From assembly GCF_030525845.1 (NCBI RefSeq), contig NZ_JAUNDY010000005.1:50981-114980 (forward strand): a stretch of 64,000 bases of DNA, written 5' to 3'. How positions within the stretch are numbered: position 1 is the stretch's first letter; the number at the start of each line of letters is the position of its first letter. Shown one piece after another: positions 38,780-47,506 of this stretch. A program made the translations under genes and the position numbers. Origin of the DNA: Moraxella sp. GTDB lineage: Bacteria; Pseudomonadota; Gammaproteobacteria; Pseudomonadales; Moraxellaceae. The notes below the pieces were generated by a model. It had not been told where the DNA came from and searched no databases. It saw nothing but the letters and a program-made list of their open reading frames with translations.

Positions 38780-38877
38780 GGGCGTGTTGAACTTTTGTAT
38801 TTGCGATTAAAAATGAGAAAAATTATTGCTAAGTTATTTCCAATTTGTAAATAATGTTATAAATGTTCAACACGCCC
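38780..38877. mobile_element. Non-autonomous TIR element, copy 3 (98 bp, internally deleted)
   Basis: Short member of the family seen at 10891 and 29021. Both terminal regions are kept (GGGCGTGTTGAACTTTTGTA ... TGTTATAAATGTTCAACACGCCC), but the central hairpin portion is absent. It is flanked by TA on each side (38778-38779, 38878-38879) and ends 36 bp upstream of the hemF start codon. The right end reads TGTTATAAA toward hemF, which could act as an extended -10. Confidence 0.85.
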
Positions 38878-38913
38878 TATTTAAGTAACTAATAAATTTT
38901 AATAGAGAAAACG

Positions 38914-39891
38914 ATGAGCGAGTACATTACCGATGAAAAAATCCTAGCCGTCCGCAAGTTTTTTTTGGGTTTACAAGACAATATTTGTCATGCCCTAGAA
39001 GCCCAAGAGAGCTTAGGCAGTGTAGATGGAGGAAGTAGTGCTGGATTTATCAGCGACATTTGGGAACGTCCCGATGGTGGTGGTGGTCGCTCCAACGTCT
39101 TATCAGGTGGTCAAGTCATCGAAAAAGCAGGCGTGATGTTTAGTCATATTCTCATTAACCACCTACCAGCATCAGCCACTCAAAGACACCCTCAGCTGGC
39201 AGGAGCCAATGCCCAAGCACTTGGTGTGTCTTTGGTGGTACACCCCAAAAACCCTCACATTCCCACAAGCCACGCCAACATTCGCCTGTTCATTGCCACC
39301 CCTAGCGATGGAGGCGAGCCGATTTGGTGGTTTGGTGGCGGTTTTGACTTAACCCCATTTTATCCCAATCTTGACGACGTCGTGCATTGGCATAAAACCG
39401 CCCATGATTTATGCCAACCCTTTGGCGAGGACATCTACCCTAGATTCAAGGCATGGTGCGATGACTATTTTTATCTAAAACATCGTAATGAATGTCGTGG
39501 CGTTGGGGGGCTATTTTATGACGATATCAATACCGAGAGCATGGGTTGGGATTTTGATAAATGCTTTGAGTTTACCAAAGCGGTCGGACAAGGCTATTTA
39601 GATGGCATTATCCCCATTTTCCAAAACAACAAACACAAGCCCTACACTCCTGCCGAGCGTGAATTTCAGCTGTATCGACGTGGACGCTACGTTGAGTACA
39701 ACCTCGTCTATGACCGTGGCACGCTCTTTGGCTTGCAGTCAAATGGTCGCACCGAATCCATTCTTGTAAGCATGCCTCCTTTGGCAAGCTGGGCGTATCG
39801 CTATGAACCAATGGCAGGTACAAGAGAATTTGAATTGACCGATTTTTATCTCAAACCAAAAGATTGGCTAAATTTTCAAAATCAGGATTAG
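38914..39891 (+). CDS. hemF: Oxygen-dependent coproporphyrinogen III oxidase
   Basis: Aerobic haem-synthesis enzyme (325 aa) decarboxylating coproporphyrinogen III to protoporphyrinogen IX using O2. Motifs: [30 protein letters not shown] near the N-terminus, [29 protein letters not shown] and [27 protein letters not shown]. Length typical. A 98-bp TIR element occupies the promoter region. A hairpin terminator follows at 39965. Confidence 0.97.
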   Translation: MSEYITDEKILAVRKFFLGLQDNICHALEAQESLGSVDGGSSAGFISDIWERPDGGGGRSNVLSGGQVIEKAGVMFSHILINHLPASATQRHPQLAGANAQALGVSLVVHPKNPHIPTSHANIRLFIATPSDGGEPIWWFGGGFDLTPFYPNLDDVVHWHKTAHDLCQPFGEDIYPRFKAWCDDYFYLKHRNECRGVGGLFYDDINTESMGWDFDKCFEFTKAVGQGYLDGIIPIFQNNKHKPYTPAEREFQLYRRGRYVEYNLVYDRGTLFGLQSNGRTESILVSMPPLASWAYRYEPMAGTREFELTDFYLKPKDWLNFQNQD

Positions 39892-39964
39892 CTTCACGCC
39901 ATCTCACTCATGCGGTCATTTTGATGGCGGACGCTCATAAATCAAAATGGATAAATCCTACCCT

Positions 39965-39997
39965 CAGAGTAAGTTTAAAAATTTACTCTGTCTTTTT
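39965..39997 (+). terminator. Terminator after hemF
   Basis: Stem CAGAGTAA / TTACTCTG (39965-39972 with 39983-39990) followed by TCTTTTT on the plus strand, 73 bp past the hemF stop. Confidence 0.8.
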
Positions 39998-40038
39998 GCG
40001 TGTGATTCATACACTACATAAAACCAACAAAACAGGCT

Positions 40039-40067
40039 TTGAAAGCATAAGCTAACCATGCTAGAAT
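40039..40067 (+). promoter_or_regulatory. Promoter of the cytochrome c' gene
   Basis: TTGAAA (40039-40044), 17-base spacer and TAGAAT (40062-40067) with an upstream TGC (extended -10), 44 bp before the ATG. Confidence 0.7.
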
Positions 40068-40111
40068 AAAGGATTAACCATTTTCTTATAGCCACCTATG
40101 TAGGAAGCCAA

Positions 40112-40576
40112 ATGAAACTAAAATCCCTAACCCTGATTGTACTGACCTCGCTGGCATTAACCGCTTGCGGAGGCGAGAGTGCTTCTACTGCACCTGCAAG
40201 TAACGCAGGTAGTGATGCCATCAAAGCTCGACAAGATGCCATGCAAGATTGGCGTGGTGCTAACGAAATCATGAAAGGCATGATGGAAAATCCTGCTAAT
40301 TTTGACGTTGCTGTCTTTAAAGAGCAAGCAGAATTCATCAGCAGTAGCACCGCACAAATGTGGTCGTATTTTAATGATGAAAACGCCAAAGGCAAAGCAC
40401 AAGACGCTGTATGGACTGATGCCGCAGGCTATAAAGCCAAGCAAGATGAATTTAATGCCGCCATTCAAAATCTTGTGAATGTCGCCAGTAGTGCCAGCAG
40501 TGCCGACGATGTAAGTGCTGCTTTTGGTCAGATGGCAGAGAACTGCGGTAGTTGCCATAAAGTATATAAAAAATAA
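40112..40576 (+). CDS. Cytochrome c' family lipoprotein
   Basis: Exported monohaem cytochrome (154 aa). The lipoprotein signal ends in LTAC (C19), which predicts anchoring to a membrane rather than the free periplasmic form usual for cytochrome c'. The haem site CGSCH (C145, C148, H149) sits at the extreme C-terminus after a four-helix-bundle-like region, the arrangement of class II cytochromes c'. These bind NO or CO and can protect against nitrosative stress; that role here is inference. Ribosome-binding site AGGAAG. Convergent with sodA. Confidence 0.88.
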   Translation: MKLKSLTLIVLTSLALTACGGESASTAPASNAGSDAIKARQDAMQDWRGANEIMKGMMENPANFDVAVFKEQAEFISSSTAQMWSYFNDENAKGKAQDAVWTDAAGYKAKQDEFNAAIQNLVNVASSASSADDVSAAFGQMAENCGSCHKVYKK

Positions 40577-40590
40577 CCATTACCCAAATA

Positions 40591-40619
40591 AAAAGAGTGG
40601 AACATGCCACTCTTTTTTT
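40591..40619. terminator. Bidirectional terminator between cytochrome c' gene and sodA
   Basis: Stem AAAAGAGTGG / CCACTCTTTT (40591-40600 with 40607-40616) with T-runs on both strands, between convergent genes. Confidence 0.85.
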
Positions 40620-40637
40620 ATATCAAAACAAGGAACA

Positions 40638-41252
40638 TTAAGCCTTGTCGAAGTTTTCTTGGGCTTTGTCCCAGTTAACCACGTTCCAGAACGCCTTGAT
40701 GTAGTCGGGGCGTTTGTTTTGGTATTTTAGGTAGTAGGCGTGCTCCCACACATCAAGACCGATGATAGGCGTGCCTTCACAGCCTGCCACGTCTTTACCC
40801 ATAAGTGGGCTGTCTTGGTTGGCGGTAGAAACAACAGCAAGTTTATCGCCTTGCTTGACCAGCCACGCCCAACCAGAACCAAAACGAGTGGCAGCCGCCT
40901 TTTCAAACTGCTCTTGGAAGGCTTCCACCGAACCAAAATCACGCACGATGGCGTCTTTTAATGAGCCTTTTAGTTCTGTGCCAGTTTTTAGGATTGTCCA
41001 AAATAGGCTGTGGTTGGCGTGTCCACCTGCGTTGTTACGTACAGCAGTTTGTTTGTCGGCAGGTAGAGCTGATAGATTGGCAATCACTTCTTCGGCTGAT
41101 TTGTCCGCCCACTCGGTGCCTTCTAGGGCAACGTTGGCGTTATTGACGTAGGCTTGGTGGTGGCGAGAATGGTGGATTTCCATGGTCTCTTTGTCAAAAT
41201 GTGGCTCTAATGCGTCATAGGCATAGCCTAGCTCTGGCAGGGTAAATGACAT
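40638..41252 (-). CDS. sodA: Superoxide dismutase, Mn type
   Basis: Cytoplasmic superoxide dismutase (204 aa). The metal ligands lie in [38 protein letters not shown]. The sequence [13 protein letters not shown] has Gly where Fe enzymes have Gln, and [11 protein letters not shown] supplies Gln from the C-terminal domain; both are marks of the Mn rather than the Fe type. A cambialistic enzyme cannot be excluded. It has its own promoter (41312-41340) and a shared terminator. Confidence 0.93.
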   Translation of the reverse strand: MSFTLPELGYAYDALEPHFDKETMEIHHSRHHQAYVNNANVALEGTEWADKSAEEVIANLSALPADKQTAVRNNAGGHANHSLFWTILKTGTELKGSLKDAIVRDFGSVEAFQEQFEKAAATRFGSGWAWLVKQGDKLAVVSTANQDSPLMGKDVAGCEGTPIIGLDVWEHAYYLKYQNKRPDYIKAFWNVVNWDKAQENFDKA

Positions 41253-41311
41253 AACAATTCCTTAATAAAAGTAGGGTTAAACGCTTTACAAATCATGGAT
41301 TTGCAACTACT

Positions 41312-41340
41312 AATATAAAGCCAAAAAACACAAATTTCAA
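41312..41340 (-). promoter_or_regulatory. Promoter of sodA
   Basis: On the minus strand TTGAAA (41340-41335), a 17-base spacer and TATATT (41317-41312), 60 bp before the sodA start. Confidence 0.65.
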
Positions 41341-41470
41341 GAGCTCTTACCTAAATTTTGTCAAAGACCAAAACAACCTTAATACCTTAGTAGGTGTTGG
41401 GTGTTTTGATGATTTTATTTTTTAAAAAATCCGTGATATACTGACAAGAATCACATTTTTAAGTTTCCTC

Positions 41471-42361
41471 ATGAACCCAACTGACGAACTACTGACGCTT
41501 GGCAAGACATTCCTCCAAAAAGCCAACCAATTTCTGACACAATACACACAACCTGCCATCACACTTGACAAAGAAGTTTTGGCTTATCGCTGGGTGGGTG
41601 GCGTGCATGGAGGACTTTCTGCCATTGATGTGCATTTTAGTGTCAGCCTTGACGATTTGCACGGTATTGACACTCAAAAAGATAAGATTATCCAAAATAC
41701 TCGCCAGTTTTTACATCGCCTCCCCGCCAATCATGTACTCATGACGGGTACACGTGGTGCTGGTAAATCAAGTTTGGTGCGTGCTTTGCTTTGTGCTTAT
41801 CATACAGATGGGCTAAGGATTATTGAAGTTTCTCGTGATGATTTGCAAATGCTTGATAAAATCCGTCATGCAATCATGATGGCGGATAATGACTGTCGTT
41901 ATATTGTTTACTGCGATGATTTGGCATTTAACCAACATGATGAAAATTACCGCACCCTAAAAAGCGTCTTAGATGGGGCATTAGATAGCGAACAAGACAA
42001 CCTACTGGTGTATGCTACCAGCAACCGCCGTCATCTACTGCCTCAGCTAATGAAAGACAATGTCAGCATTTATAATGGTCAGACAGATGAAGTTAATCCC
42101 TACGAGACCATCGATGAGACCGTTTCACTCTCTGATCGTTTTGGGTTGTGGATTTCTTTTTACCCCATGAACCAAGAAACCTACCTAAATATTGTGGCAC
42201 ATTATCTTGCCAAAGCAGGTCTGGATTTTGACGAATCAGCCCAAGCAGAGGCTCTAAAATGGGCTAGCGGTCGTGGCGGTCGCTCTGGACGTGTGGCATA
42301 TCAGTTTAGCAGGCATTGGGTTGGCATCAACAACCTAACAATCCACCCTGCTGATAAATAA
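41471..42361 (+). CDS. DUF815 family AAA ATPase
   Basis: Predicted P-loop ATPase (296 aa) of the DUF815 family, biological role unknown. Walker A is GTRGAGKSSLVRAL (about residue 93), Walker B is YIVYCDDLAF, and sensor-like TSNRRHLLP follows, in an AAA+ order. The N-terminal 60 residues (helical, with YRWVGGVHGGLSAI) precede DDLHGIDTQKDKIIQNTRQFL, a typical family stretch. An extended -10 (TGATATACT, ending 41442) lies upstream; there is no clear ribosome-binding site. Confidence 0.85.
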   Translation: MNPTDELLTLGKTFLQKANQFLTQYTQPAITLDKEVLAYRWVGGVHGGLSAIDVHFSVSLDDLHGIDTQKDKIIQNTRQFLHRLPANHVLMTGTRGAGKSSLVRALLCAYHTDGLRIIEVSRDDLQMLDKIRHAIMMADNDCRYIVYCDDLAFNQHDENYRTLKSVLDGALDSEQDNLLVYATSNRRHLLPQLMKDNVSIYNGQTDEVNPYETIDETVSLSDRFGLWISFYPMNQETYLNIVAHYLAKAGLDFDESAQAEALKWASGRGGRSGRVAYQFSRHWVGINNLTIHPADK

Positions 42362-42518
42362 CCAATAAAGTTTCTCATGCTACATTCGCCCATTAGATAC
42401 ACCAAACCAATCAACATGCGTTTTTGGATTGGTGGATTTTAATTATCAATTTAACAAAACAATAAAAATCAAATGAATTTTGTGCTATTATAATGAATTT
42501 CACTTAGCACCGTTACTT

Positions 42519-43184
42519 ATGACTACCATCATCGCCTTTGATACCGTGTTTGACCAATGCTCCATCGCCATCATCACAGATGGCGAAGTGATTTATGCAG
42601 ATACCCTTGCAGGCGGACGTGGACAAACCGAAACCATTCTACCCCTACTTGATCAAGCCCTTCATCACTCAGGTACTTCATTAGCCAATGTCCATGCTTT
42701 CGCCTTCAATCGAGGGCCGGGAGCGTTTAGTGGCATTCGTATCAATACGGCGGTGGTGCAGGCTTTATCGTTTGCGTGCGAGTTGCCATGTGTGGGGGTG
42801 TCAAGTTTAAAAACGCTTGCCAATGCCTTTGTTGTGCAAAATGCTATTTCTAATAATGCCATTATCGCAAGTTGTATTGACGCTCGCCAAAATGAAGTTT
42901 ATGCGTGTTTTTATCAAATTGAAAATGGTGTATTAACCCAAATTGGCGATGAACAATTATTGGCATATGATAGTGAAATACAAGCCGATTTTATCATTGG
43001 CAATGGTGGAGCATTTATCAAAACCAACGGCAAACTGATTGACCTAAACCCAAGTGCCAGCGATATTGGAAAAATTGCTTATTTTGACTATTTAAATAAT
43101 GGCGGAGTAAGTGCTGAAAATGCCCTACCTGTCTATTTACGTCATAATGCATGGAAAACTTTGGCGGAGCAGGGGAAAAAGTGA
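42519..43184 (+). CDS. tsaB: tRNA t6A biosynthesis protein TsaB
   Basis: Scaffold subunit (221 aa) that works with TsaD, TsaE and TsaC to make N6-threonylcarbamoyladenosine on ANN-decoding tRNAs. ASKHA-fold features: IIAFDTVFDQCSIAII, the GRGQTETILPLLDQAL loop, and FNRGPGAFSGIRINTAVVQALSF. A TATAAT hexamer at 42489-42494 lies downstream of an earlier in-frame ATG (42480), so 42519 is the likely start. It leads a tight cluster with a tiny membrane protein, uppP and rsmJ. Confidence 0.93.
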   Translation: MTTIIAFDTVFDQCSIAIITDGEVIYADTLAGGRGQTETILPLLDQALHHSGTSLANVHAFAFNRGPGAFSGIRINTAVVQALSFACELPCVGVSSLKTLANAFVVQNAISNNAIIASCIDARQNEVYACFYQIENGVLTQIGDEQLLAYDSEIQADFIIGNGGAFIKTNGKLIDLNPSASDIGKIAYFDYLNNGGVSAENALPVYLRHNAWKTLAEQGKK

Positions 43185-43333
43185 TTAAAGGCATTTTATA
43201 TTTTATTATTTATCTATTTCTTTGCTATCAAGGTGGCATTAAATTTAGCATTCTATTTACATTATTTTTATTGGCATTATTTTATATAATATTTAAAATT
43301 CACGATGTTGATGATTATGTGGATAGGCTGTAG
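43181..43333 (+). CDS. Small hypothetical membrane protein (50 aa)
   Basis: Unrecognised protein of 50 residues that begins at a GTG overlapping the tsaB stop (GTGA), with AGGGGA five bases upstream, indicating translational coupling. Nearly all of it is two hydrophobic helices (ILYFIIYLFLCYQGG and FSILFTLFLLALFYIIFKI) with a charged end DVDDYVDRL. An ATG at 43151 in the same frame would overlap tsaB by 34 bp. Position between tsaB and uppP suggests nothing specific. Confidence 0.55.
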   Translation: MIKGILYFIIYLFLCYQGGIKFSILFTLFLLALFYIIFKIHDVDDYVDRL

Positions 43334-43417
43334 ATGGCACACAATCAAAGGTCTAATCAGAGTTGGGATAAATCCCAGCCTACAAAACCCCAATTTATGT
43401 AAAAAGAGCGAATTATT

Positions 43418-44260
43418 GTGGACATTTTATTATTTATCAAAGCCCTAATCATGGGCATTGTCGAAGGCATTACCGAGTTTTTGCCGATTTCTAGTACAGG
43501 ATACTTGATTTTGTCTGCTGATTTGATGAACTTTTGGACAAAAGAAAAAACCAGCCTTTTTATTGTCGTCATTCAAATGGGGGCAATCTTGGCAGTGGTT
43601 TATGATTATTGGGGCAGACTGTACAATGCCTTAATAGGGTTATTAACAGGCAAAGCCAAAGGCTTGGAAAAACCTCGTCAATTAGGGTTATCTTTGATCA
43701 TTGCCACCATTCCTGTAATGGCGGTGGGGTTGGCATTTGAGGATTTTATTACCGAAAAATTATTTCACCCTGTGGTGGTGGCAATCATGCTCATTATCGG
43801 TGCGATACTCATTATTTATGCCGAAAAAACCAAAAGACCCATTATCGCAAAAACCGCTGAACAAATCGATTTTAAGACCGCTTTAAAAATCGGTTTATGT
43901 CAATGTCTTGCCCTAATTCCAGGAACTTCTCGCTCTGGCTCAACCATCATCGGAGCATTGTTATTTGGCACATCACGCACGGCGGCAACCGAGTTTTCAT
44001 TCTTTTTGGGTATTCCTGTGATTTTTGGGGCTGCCATTTTGGGACTTATTAAACATAAAGATGCTTTACAAACAGGACAAGATTGGACGGTATTGGGCGT
44101 TGGGATATTGATTTCCTTTGTTGTGGCACTTCTTTGTATTCGTTTTATGGTGGCGTGGGTCAGTAAAAAAGACTTTATGATTTTTGCTTATTTAAGAATT
44201 ATAACAGGATTGATTGTCTTGATTGCGTTTTTTGGGTTCGGTTATCAAATACAAGGGTGA
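43418..44260 (+). CDS. uppP: Undecaprenyl-diphosphatase
   Basis: Membrane phosphatase (280 aa, about 8 helices) recycling undecaprenyl pyrophosphate for peptidoglycan and other glycans; confers bacitracin tolerance. The signatures IVEGITEFLPISSTGYLIL and LIPGTSRSGSTIIGALLFG, both catalytic BacA motifs, are intact. Start is a GTG at 43418. The rsmJ start overlaps its stop as GTGA. Confidence 0.97.
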   Translation: MDILLFIKALIMGIVEGITEFLPISSTGYLILSADLMNFWTKEKTSLFIVVIQMGAILAVVYDYWGRLYNALIGLLTGKAKGLEKPRQLGLSLIIATIPVMAVGLAFEDFITEKLFHPVVVAIMLIIGAILIIYAEKTKRPIIAKTAEQIDFKTALKIGLCQCLALIPGTSRSGSTIIGALLFGTSRTAATEFSFFLGIPVIFGAAILGLIKHKDALQTGQDWTVLGVGILISFVVALLCIRFMVAWVSKKDFMIFAYLRIITGLIVLIAFFGFGYQIQG

Positions 44261-45069
44261 AATCATTGAATTGTCTTTTTTTAAATAATGATGAACAACA
44301 ATTAAAGTTAATTAAAAACATCATAAAAGAATTTCAATTACCTTTGTCATTGTCCATCATTGATACTTTGGACTGCTCCAATAAATCCTTAAAAAAACTA
44401 AATACCTTAAATCCCGATACACCCCTACTATTTTTCGATAAACAAAGTTTAATTTTAGCGATGGTGGTGGATGATGAAATCATCAAAACTTCCCTAAATT
44501 GGCAAAGCCTACAAAAACGCATTGTCAGTGCAGGCAAAAATAACGAGCTGATTTTAAAGGCAAGCAAATTAAATAAAGAGATGAGCGTCATTGACGGTAC
44601 AGCAGGGTTTGGGCAAGACAGTTTGATTTTGGCAAGCACAGGGGCAAGCGTTCTGATGATTGAACAAAACCCCATGTTGTTTTTAATGTTAGTGTTTGAA
44701 CAACAAAAAATGAGCCAAAACCAAAATTGGCAAAAACTCATGACAAGAATGAGTATTGTGTTTGGCGATAGTAATGAGATTATCAAACAAAACCCAAAAC
44801 ACGATTTGATTTATCTTGACCCCATGTTCCCCAATGACAGCTATAAAGGAGCGGTCAATAAAAATATGCAAGTGTTGCACCATTTTATCAATCCGCCAAG
44901 TTTTGCCGATGAAATGGTTTTATTTGAAACGGCAATGGCAAACTGTGATAAACTGATGATTAAACGCCCCATTTCCGCCCCCAATTTTGCTAATAAATCG
45001 CCCAATCAAAGTTTTAATAATGACGTCATCAGATTTGATGTTTATTACCCCAAAATCTCCAACCCTTAA
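44257..45069 (+). CDS. rsmJ: 16S rRNA (guanine-1516-N2)-methyltransferase
   Basis: Methyltransferase (270 aa) for G1516 of 16S rRNA. The family pattern KNNELILKASKLNK, VIDGTAGFGQDSLILASTGASVLMIEQNP (SAM motif I and II) and LIYLDPMFP (catalytic motif IV) is clear. The GTG start overlaps the uppP stop by 4 bp. The N-terminal 90 residues are poorly conserved and Leu/Asn/Lys-rich, common for RsmJ. Confidence 0.93.
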   Translation: MKSLNCLFLNNDEQQLKLIKNIIKEFQLPLSLSIIDTLDCSNKSLKKLNTLNPDTPLLFFDKQSLILAMVVDDEIIKTSLNWQSLQKRIVSAGKNNELILKASKLNKEMSVIDGTAGFGQDSLILASTGASVLMIEQNPMLFLMLVFEQQKMSQNQNWQKLMTRMSIVFGDSNEIIKQNPKHDLIYLDPMFPNDSYKGAVNKNMQVLHHFINPPSFADEMVLFETAMANCDKLMIKRPISAPNFANKSPNQSFNNDVIRFDVYYPKISNP

Positions 45070-45075
45070 TAAAAT

Positions 45076-45102
45076 AAACCCCTGCTTACTGCAAGGGTTT
45101 TA
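45076..45102. terminator. Bidirectional terminator between rsmJ and dapF
   Basis: Hairpin AAACCCcTGC / GCAaGGGTTT (45077-45086 with 45091-45100) followed by T-rich sequence; separates two convergent genes. Confidence 0.7.
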
Positions 45103-45106
45103 TCAT

Positions 45107-46006
45107 TTAGACTTCGTACTCTTCTGTGGGACTTAGGTTAATCCCTGCTTGTGCCGCCAATCCATCAGGGCTAAACACTCCCTCATAGACAAACGAGGTT
45201 GGACCTGTCATCATGACCGAATATCCCTCTTGGTAACGCACCGCAAGACTACCGCCATAAAGCTGAACTCGCACGTCCACACCCTCATCAATCCAGCCTT
45301 CACGCACACCGACCGCCACAGCAGCACATGCCCCTGTACCACACGCCTGCGTTTCGCCCACGCCTCTCTCATAGACACGCAGACGCACATGGCGTTGATT
45401 AATAATTTGGACAAAGCCAACATTGACACGCTCTGGAAATGATTCGTGGCTTTCGATGAGCTTACCCAATCTTGCCACGTCAGCAGTCAGTACATCGTCC
45501 ACCAAAATCACCGCATGGGGATTACCCATATTGGCAAGATACAACTGCACAGGCTCGCCATCGACATTTAGGCGGTAAGCGTTCCCAATTTTAGTGATGG
45601 CTTGGGGAGCAAAAGGAATCTCGCTAGGCTCAAACTTAGGCTTACCCATGTCCACTTGCACCCAACCATAACGGTCGGTGGTCAGCGTAATAATGCCACT
45701 AGCGGTCTCCACTCTAAGACGCTGTTTAAAGGATAATTTGCGAGCTTGCACAAAAGAAGCAAAACATCTTGCTCCGTTACCACATTGAGAAACTTCCTGT
45801 CCATCAGCATTAAAAATACGGTACTTAAAATCCACATCAGGGCGAGATGGTGGCTCTACGATAAGCAACTGGTCAAAACCCACGCCAATATGACGATCGG
45901 CAAGCAATCTAACCAGCTCATTTGTCAAGTTCATACGCTGAGTAACTAGGTCAATTACCATAAAATCATTGCCCAGACCATGCATTTTAGTAAATTCGAT
46001 AAGCAT
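45107..46006 (-). CDS. dapF: Diaminopimelate epimerase
   Basis: Cofactor-free epimerase (299 aa) converting LL- to meso-diaminopimelate for lysine and peptidoglycan. [13 protein letters not shown] at the start, and both catalytic cysteines: SQCGNGARC (first) and [12 protein letters not shown] (second). I choose the second ATG (46006), 8 bases from AAGGAAA; the first ATG is too close to it. Length slightly above the 275-residue norm because of an acidic tail ([10 protein letters not shown]). Confidence 0.97.
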   Translation of the reverse strand: MLIEFTKMHGLGNDFMVIDLVTQRMNLTNELVRLLADRHIGVGFDQLLIVEPPSRPDVDFKYRIFNADGQEVSQCGNGARCFASFVQARKLSFKQRLRVETASGIITLTTDRYGWVQVDMGKPKFEPSEIPFAPQAITKIGNAYRLNVDGEPVQLYLANMGNPHAVILVDDVLTADVARLGKLIESHESFPERVNVGFVQIINQRHVRLRVYERGVGETQACGTGACAAVAVGVREGWIDEGVDVRVQLYGGSLAVRYQEGYSVMMTGPTSFVYEGVFSPDGLAAQAGINLSPTEEYEV

Positions 46007-46144
46007 TGTCATTTTCCTTTATTTTGGATAAAATTTTACACCGCTATCTTATCACGATACGCCCAAATTGTTAATAATAAATTATCAATAAAACCCAATA
46101 AAGATAAAAAACCGATTTTAAATACATTTTATCCATATCCAAGC

Positions 46145-46173
46145 TTGACACAATCGCTGATTTTTCGTATAAA
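46145..46173 (+). promoter_or_regulatory. Sigma-70 promoter of rnd
   Basis: TTGACA (46145-46150), 17-base spacer, TATAAA (46168-46173), 31 bp before the rnd ATG. The expected leader is only about 25 nt and has no clear Shine-Dalgarno sequence. Confidence 0.8.
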
Positions 46174-46204
46174 ATAACGCTCTATTTTATCCCCTGTTTT
46201 TATT

Positions 46205-47452
46205 ATGACTCATTTAAATAATACCAACCAACCCACCAAATTTCAATTTCCCAAAGCCACCATTGACAATCATGCCCTACTTAGCTTGCCAACCAAATGG
46301 GTAAAAACCCAAAACGAACTGCAAGAGCTGATTGACGAGCTTGACACAGTTGATGTAGTGGCGTTGGATACCGAGTTTATTAAGCGTGATACTTACTACC
46401 CCATATTGGCACTCATACAGGTCAATACTGGTAAAACCCTTTATCTGGTTGATGTTCCCTGCCTTGATTTGACAAAGTTTTGGCAGGTGCTATGCCAAGT
46501 GCCAGTCATGGTGTGGTATGCTTGCGGAGAAGATTTGGGGATTTTTTATTTGCTGGCGGATAACCCACCACTTACCAATGTTTTTGACGTACAAATTGGC
46601 GTGGCATATCTGACAGGTAAATTGCAAGTAGGTTATAGCCAATCTGTACACGAGATTTTGGGGATTGCCCTAGATAAGGGTGAGAGCCAATCTGACTGGC
46701 TTGCTCGCCCTCTGACACACAAGCAGGAACAATACGCACTCAATGACGTGCGGTATTTGCTTGCTTTATATGAGTCCGTAAAAGAAAATCTTATTAAAAA
46801 TAAATCACTTAACTACGCCATTGAAGACTGCACGCTCTACGCCAAAGAGCTACACGCCGCACAAAATATCGCTGATGACCAGCTTTATCTAGACTTTGTC
46901 GCACCAAACTATAACAGGGTACAACTCTCCACTCTAAAAGCACTTACTGCGTGGCGAGAAAAACTGGCACGTGCCACCAATAAACCCAGAAGTTTTATCA
47001 TTGGCAAACAGCCATTGCGTGAGATTATTGAGACACTACCCACCAACATCAAAGAATTGTCAACCACCACCATAAACCGTGCTTCACTTCGCCGTCATGG
47101 CAATGAGATTGTTGCTATCATCAAGCATGCCAAAGAGTTACCCACCCATCAAATGCCTACAAAAATCCCTGCCTACACCAGCAAAGCCAAGCCCTTTCGC
47201 CAAGCCCTAAACCAAGCCATTGATGAACATGCCAATTTGTTGGGCGTGCCTAGCAACCTGCTTTTAAAGGGGCGGTGGATTGACGAGCTTTTATATCATA
47301 TCTACCAAGACAAGCCCGCTCATGACACGCAGGATTTATCCGATGGACTAAATGGCTATCGCCGTATTTGGGTTGTGAAAGTGGTACTCCCTCTACTCTA
47401 TCAGCACAAAAAAGCCATCGATGACGGCTTTGATTGTGGGTTTAGAATGTAA
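46205..47452 (+). CDS. rnd: Ribonuclease D
   Basis: 3'-5' exoribonuclease (415 aa) that trims tRNA precursors and other stable RNAs. The DEDD exonuclease motifs are visible: VVALDTEFIKRDTYYP (Exo I), a central WYACGEDLGIF (Exo II) and YALNDVRYLLALY (Exo III, with Asp and Tyr). The C-terminal part contains the HRDC regions (LKALTAWREKLARATNKPRSFI). Somewhat longer than the 375-residue E. coli form. Strong promoter just upstream, shared terminator downstream. Confidence 0.95.
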   Translation: MTHLNNTNQPTKFQFPKATIDNHALLSLPTKWVKTQNELQELIDELDTVDVVALDTEFIKRDTYYPILALIQVNTGKTLYLVDVPCLDLTKFWQVLCQVPVMVWYACGEDLGIFYLLADNPPLTNVFDVQIGVAYLTGKLQVGYSQSVHEILGIALDKGESQSDWLARPLTHKQEQYALNDVRYLLALYESVKENLIKNKSLNYAIEDCTLYAKELHAAQNIADDQLYLDFVAPNYNRVQLSTLKALTAWREKLARATNKPRSFIIGKQPLREIIETLPTNIKELSTTTINRASLRRHGNEIVAIIKHAKELPTHQMPTKIPAYTSKAKPFRQALNQAIDEHANLLGVPSNLLLKGRWIDELLYHIYQDKPAHDTQDLSDGLNGYRRIWVVKVVLPLLYQHKKAIDDGFDCGFRM

Positions 47453-47464
47453 ATTGACAATAAA

Positions 47465-47496
47465 AACAAACCCAAGTTCAAGCCTTGGGTTTGTTG
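47465..47496. terminator. Bidirectional terminator between rnd and the autotransporter gene
   Basis: Perfect 10-bp stem CAAACCCAAG / CTTGGGTTTG (47467-47476 with 47484-47493), A-rich before and T-rich after, between convergent genes. Confidence 0.85.
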
Positions 47497-47506
47497 TTAG
47501 ATGAGA

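Noticed and set aside
42406..42433. Hairpin ACCAATC / GATTGGT between the DUF815 gene and tsaB as a terminator
   Set aside because: The stem is short, the loop is long and there is no clean T-run after it.
43334..43402. 22-codon ORF beginning directly after the small membrane-protein gene
   Set aside because: No ribosome-binding site of its own and no similarity; too short to support.
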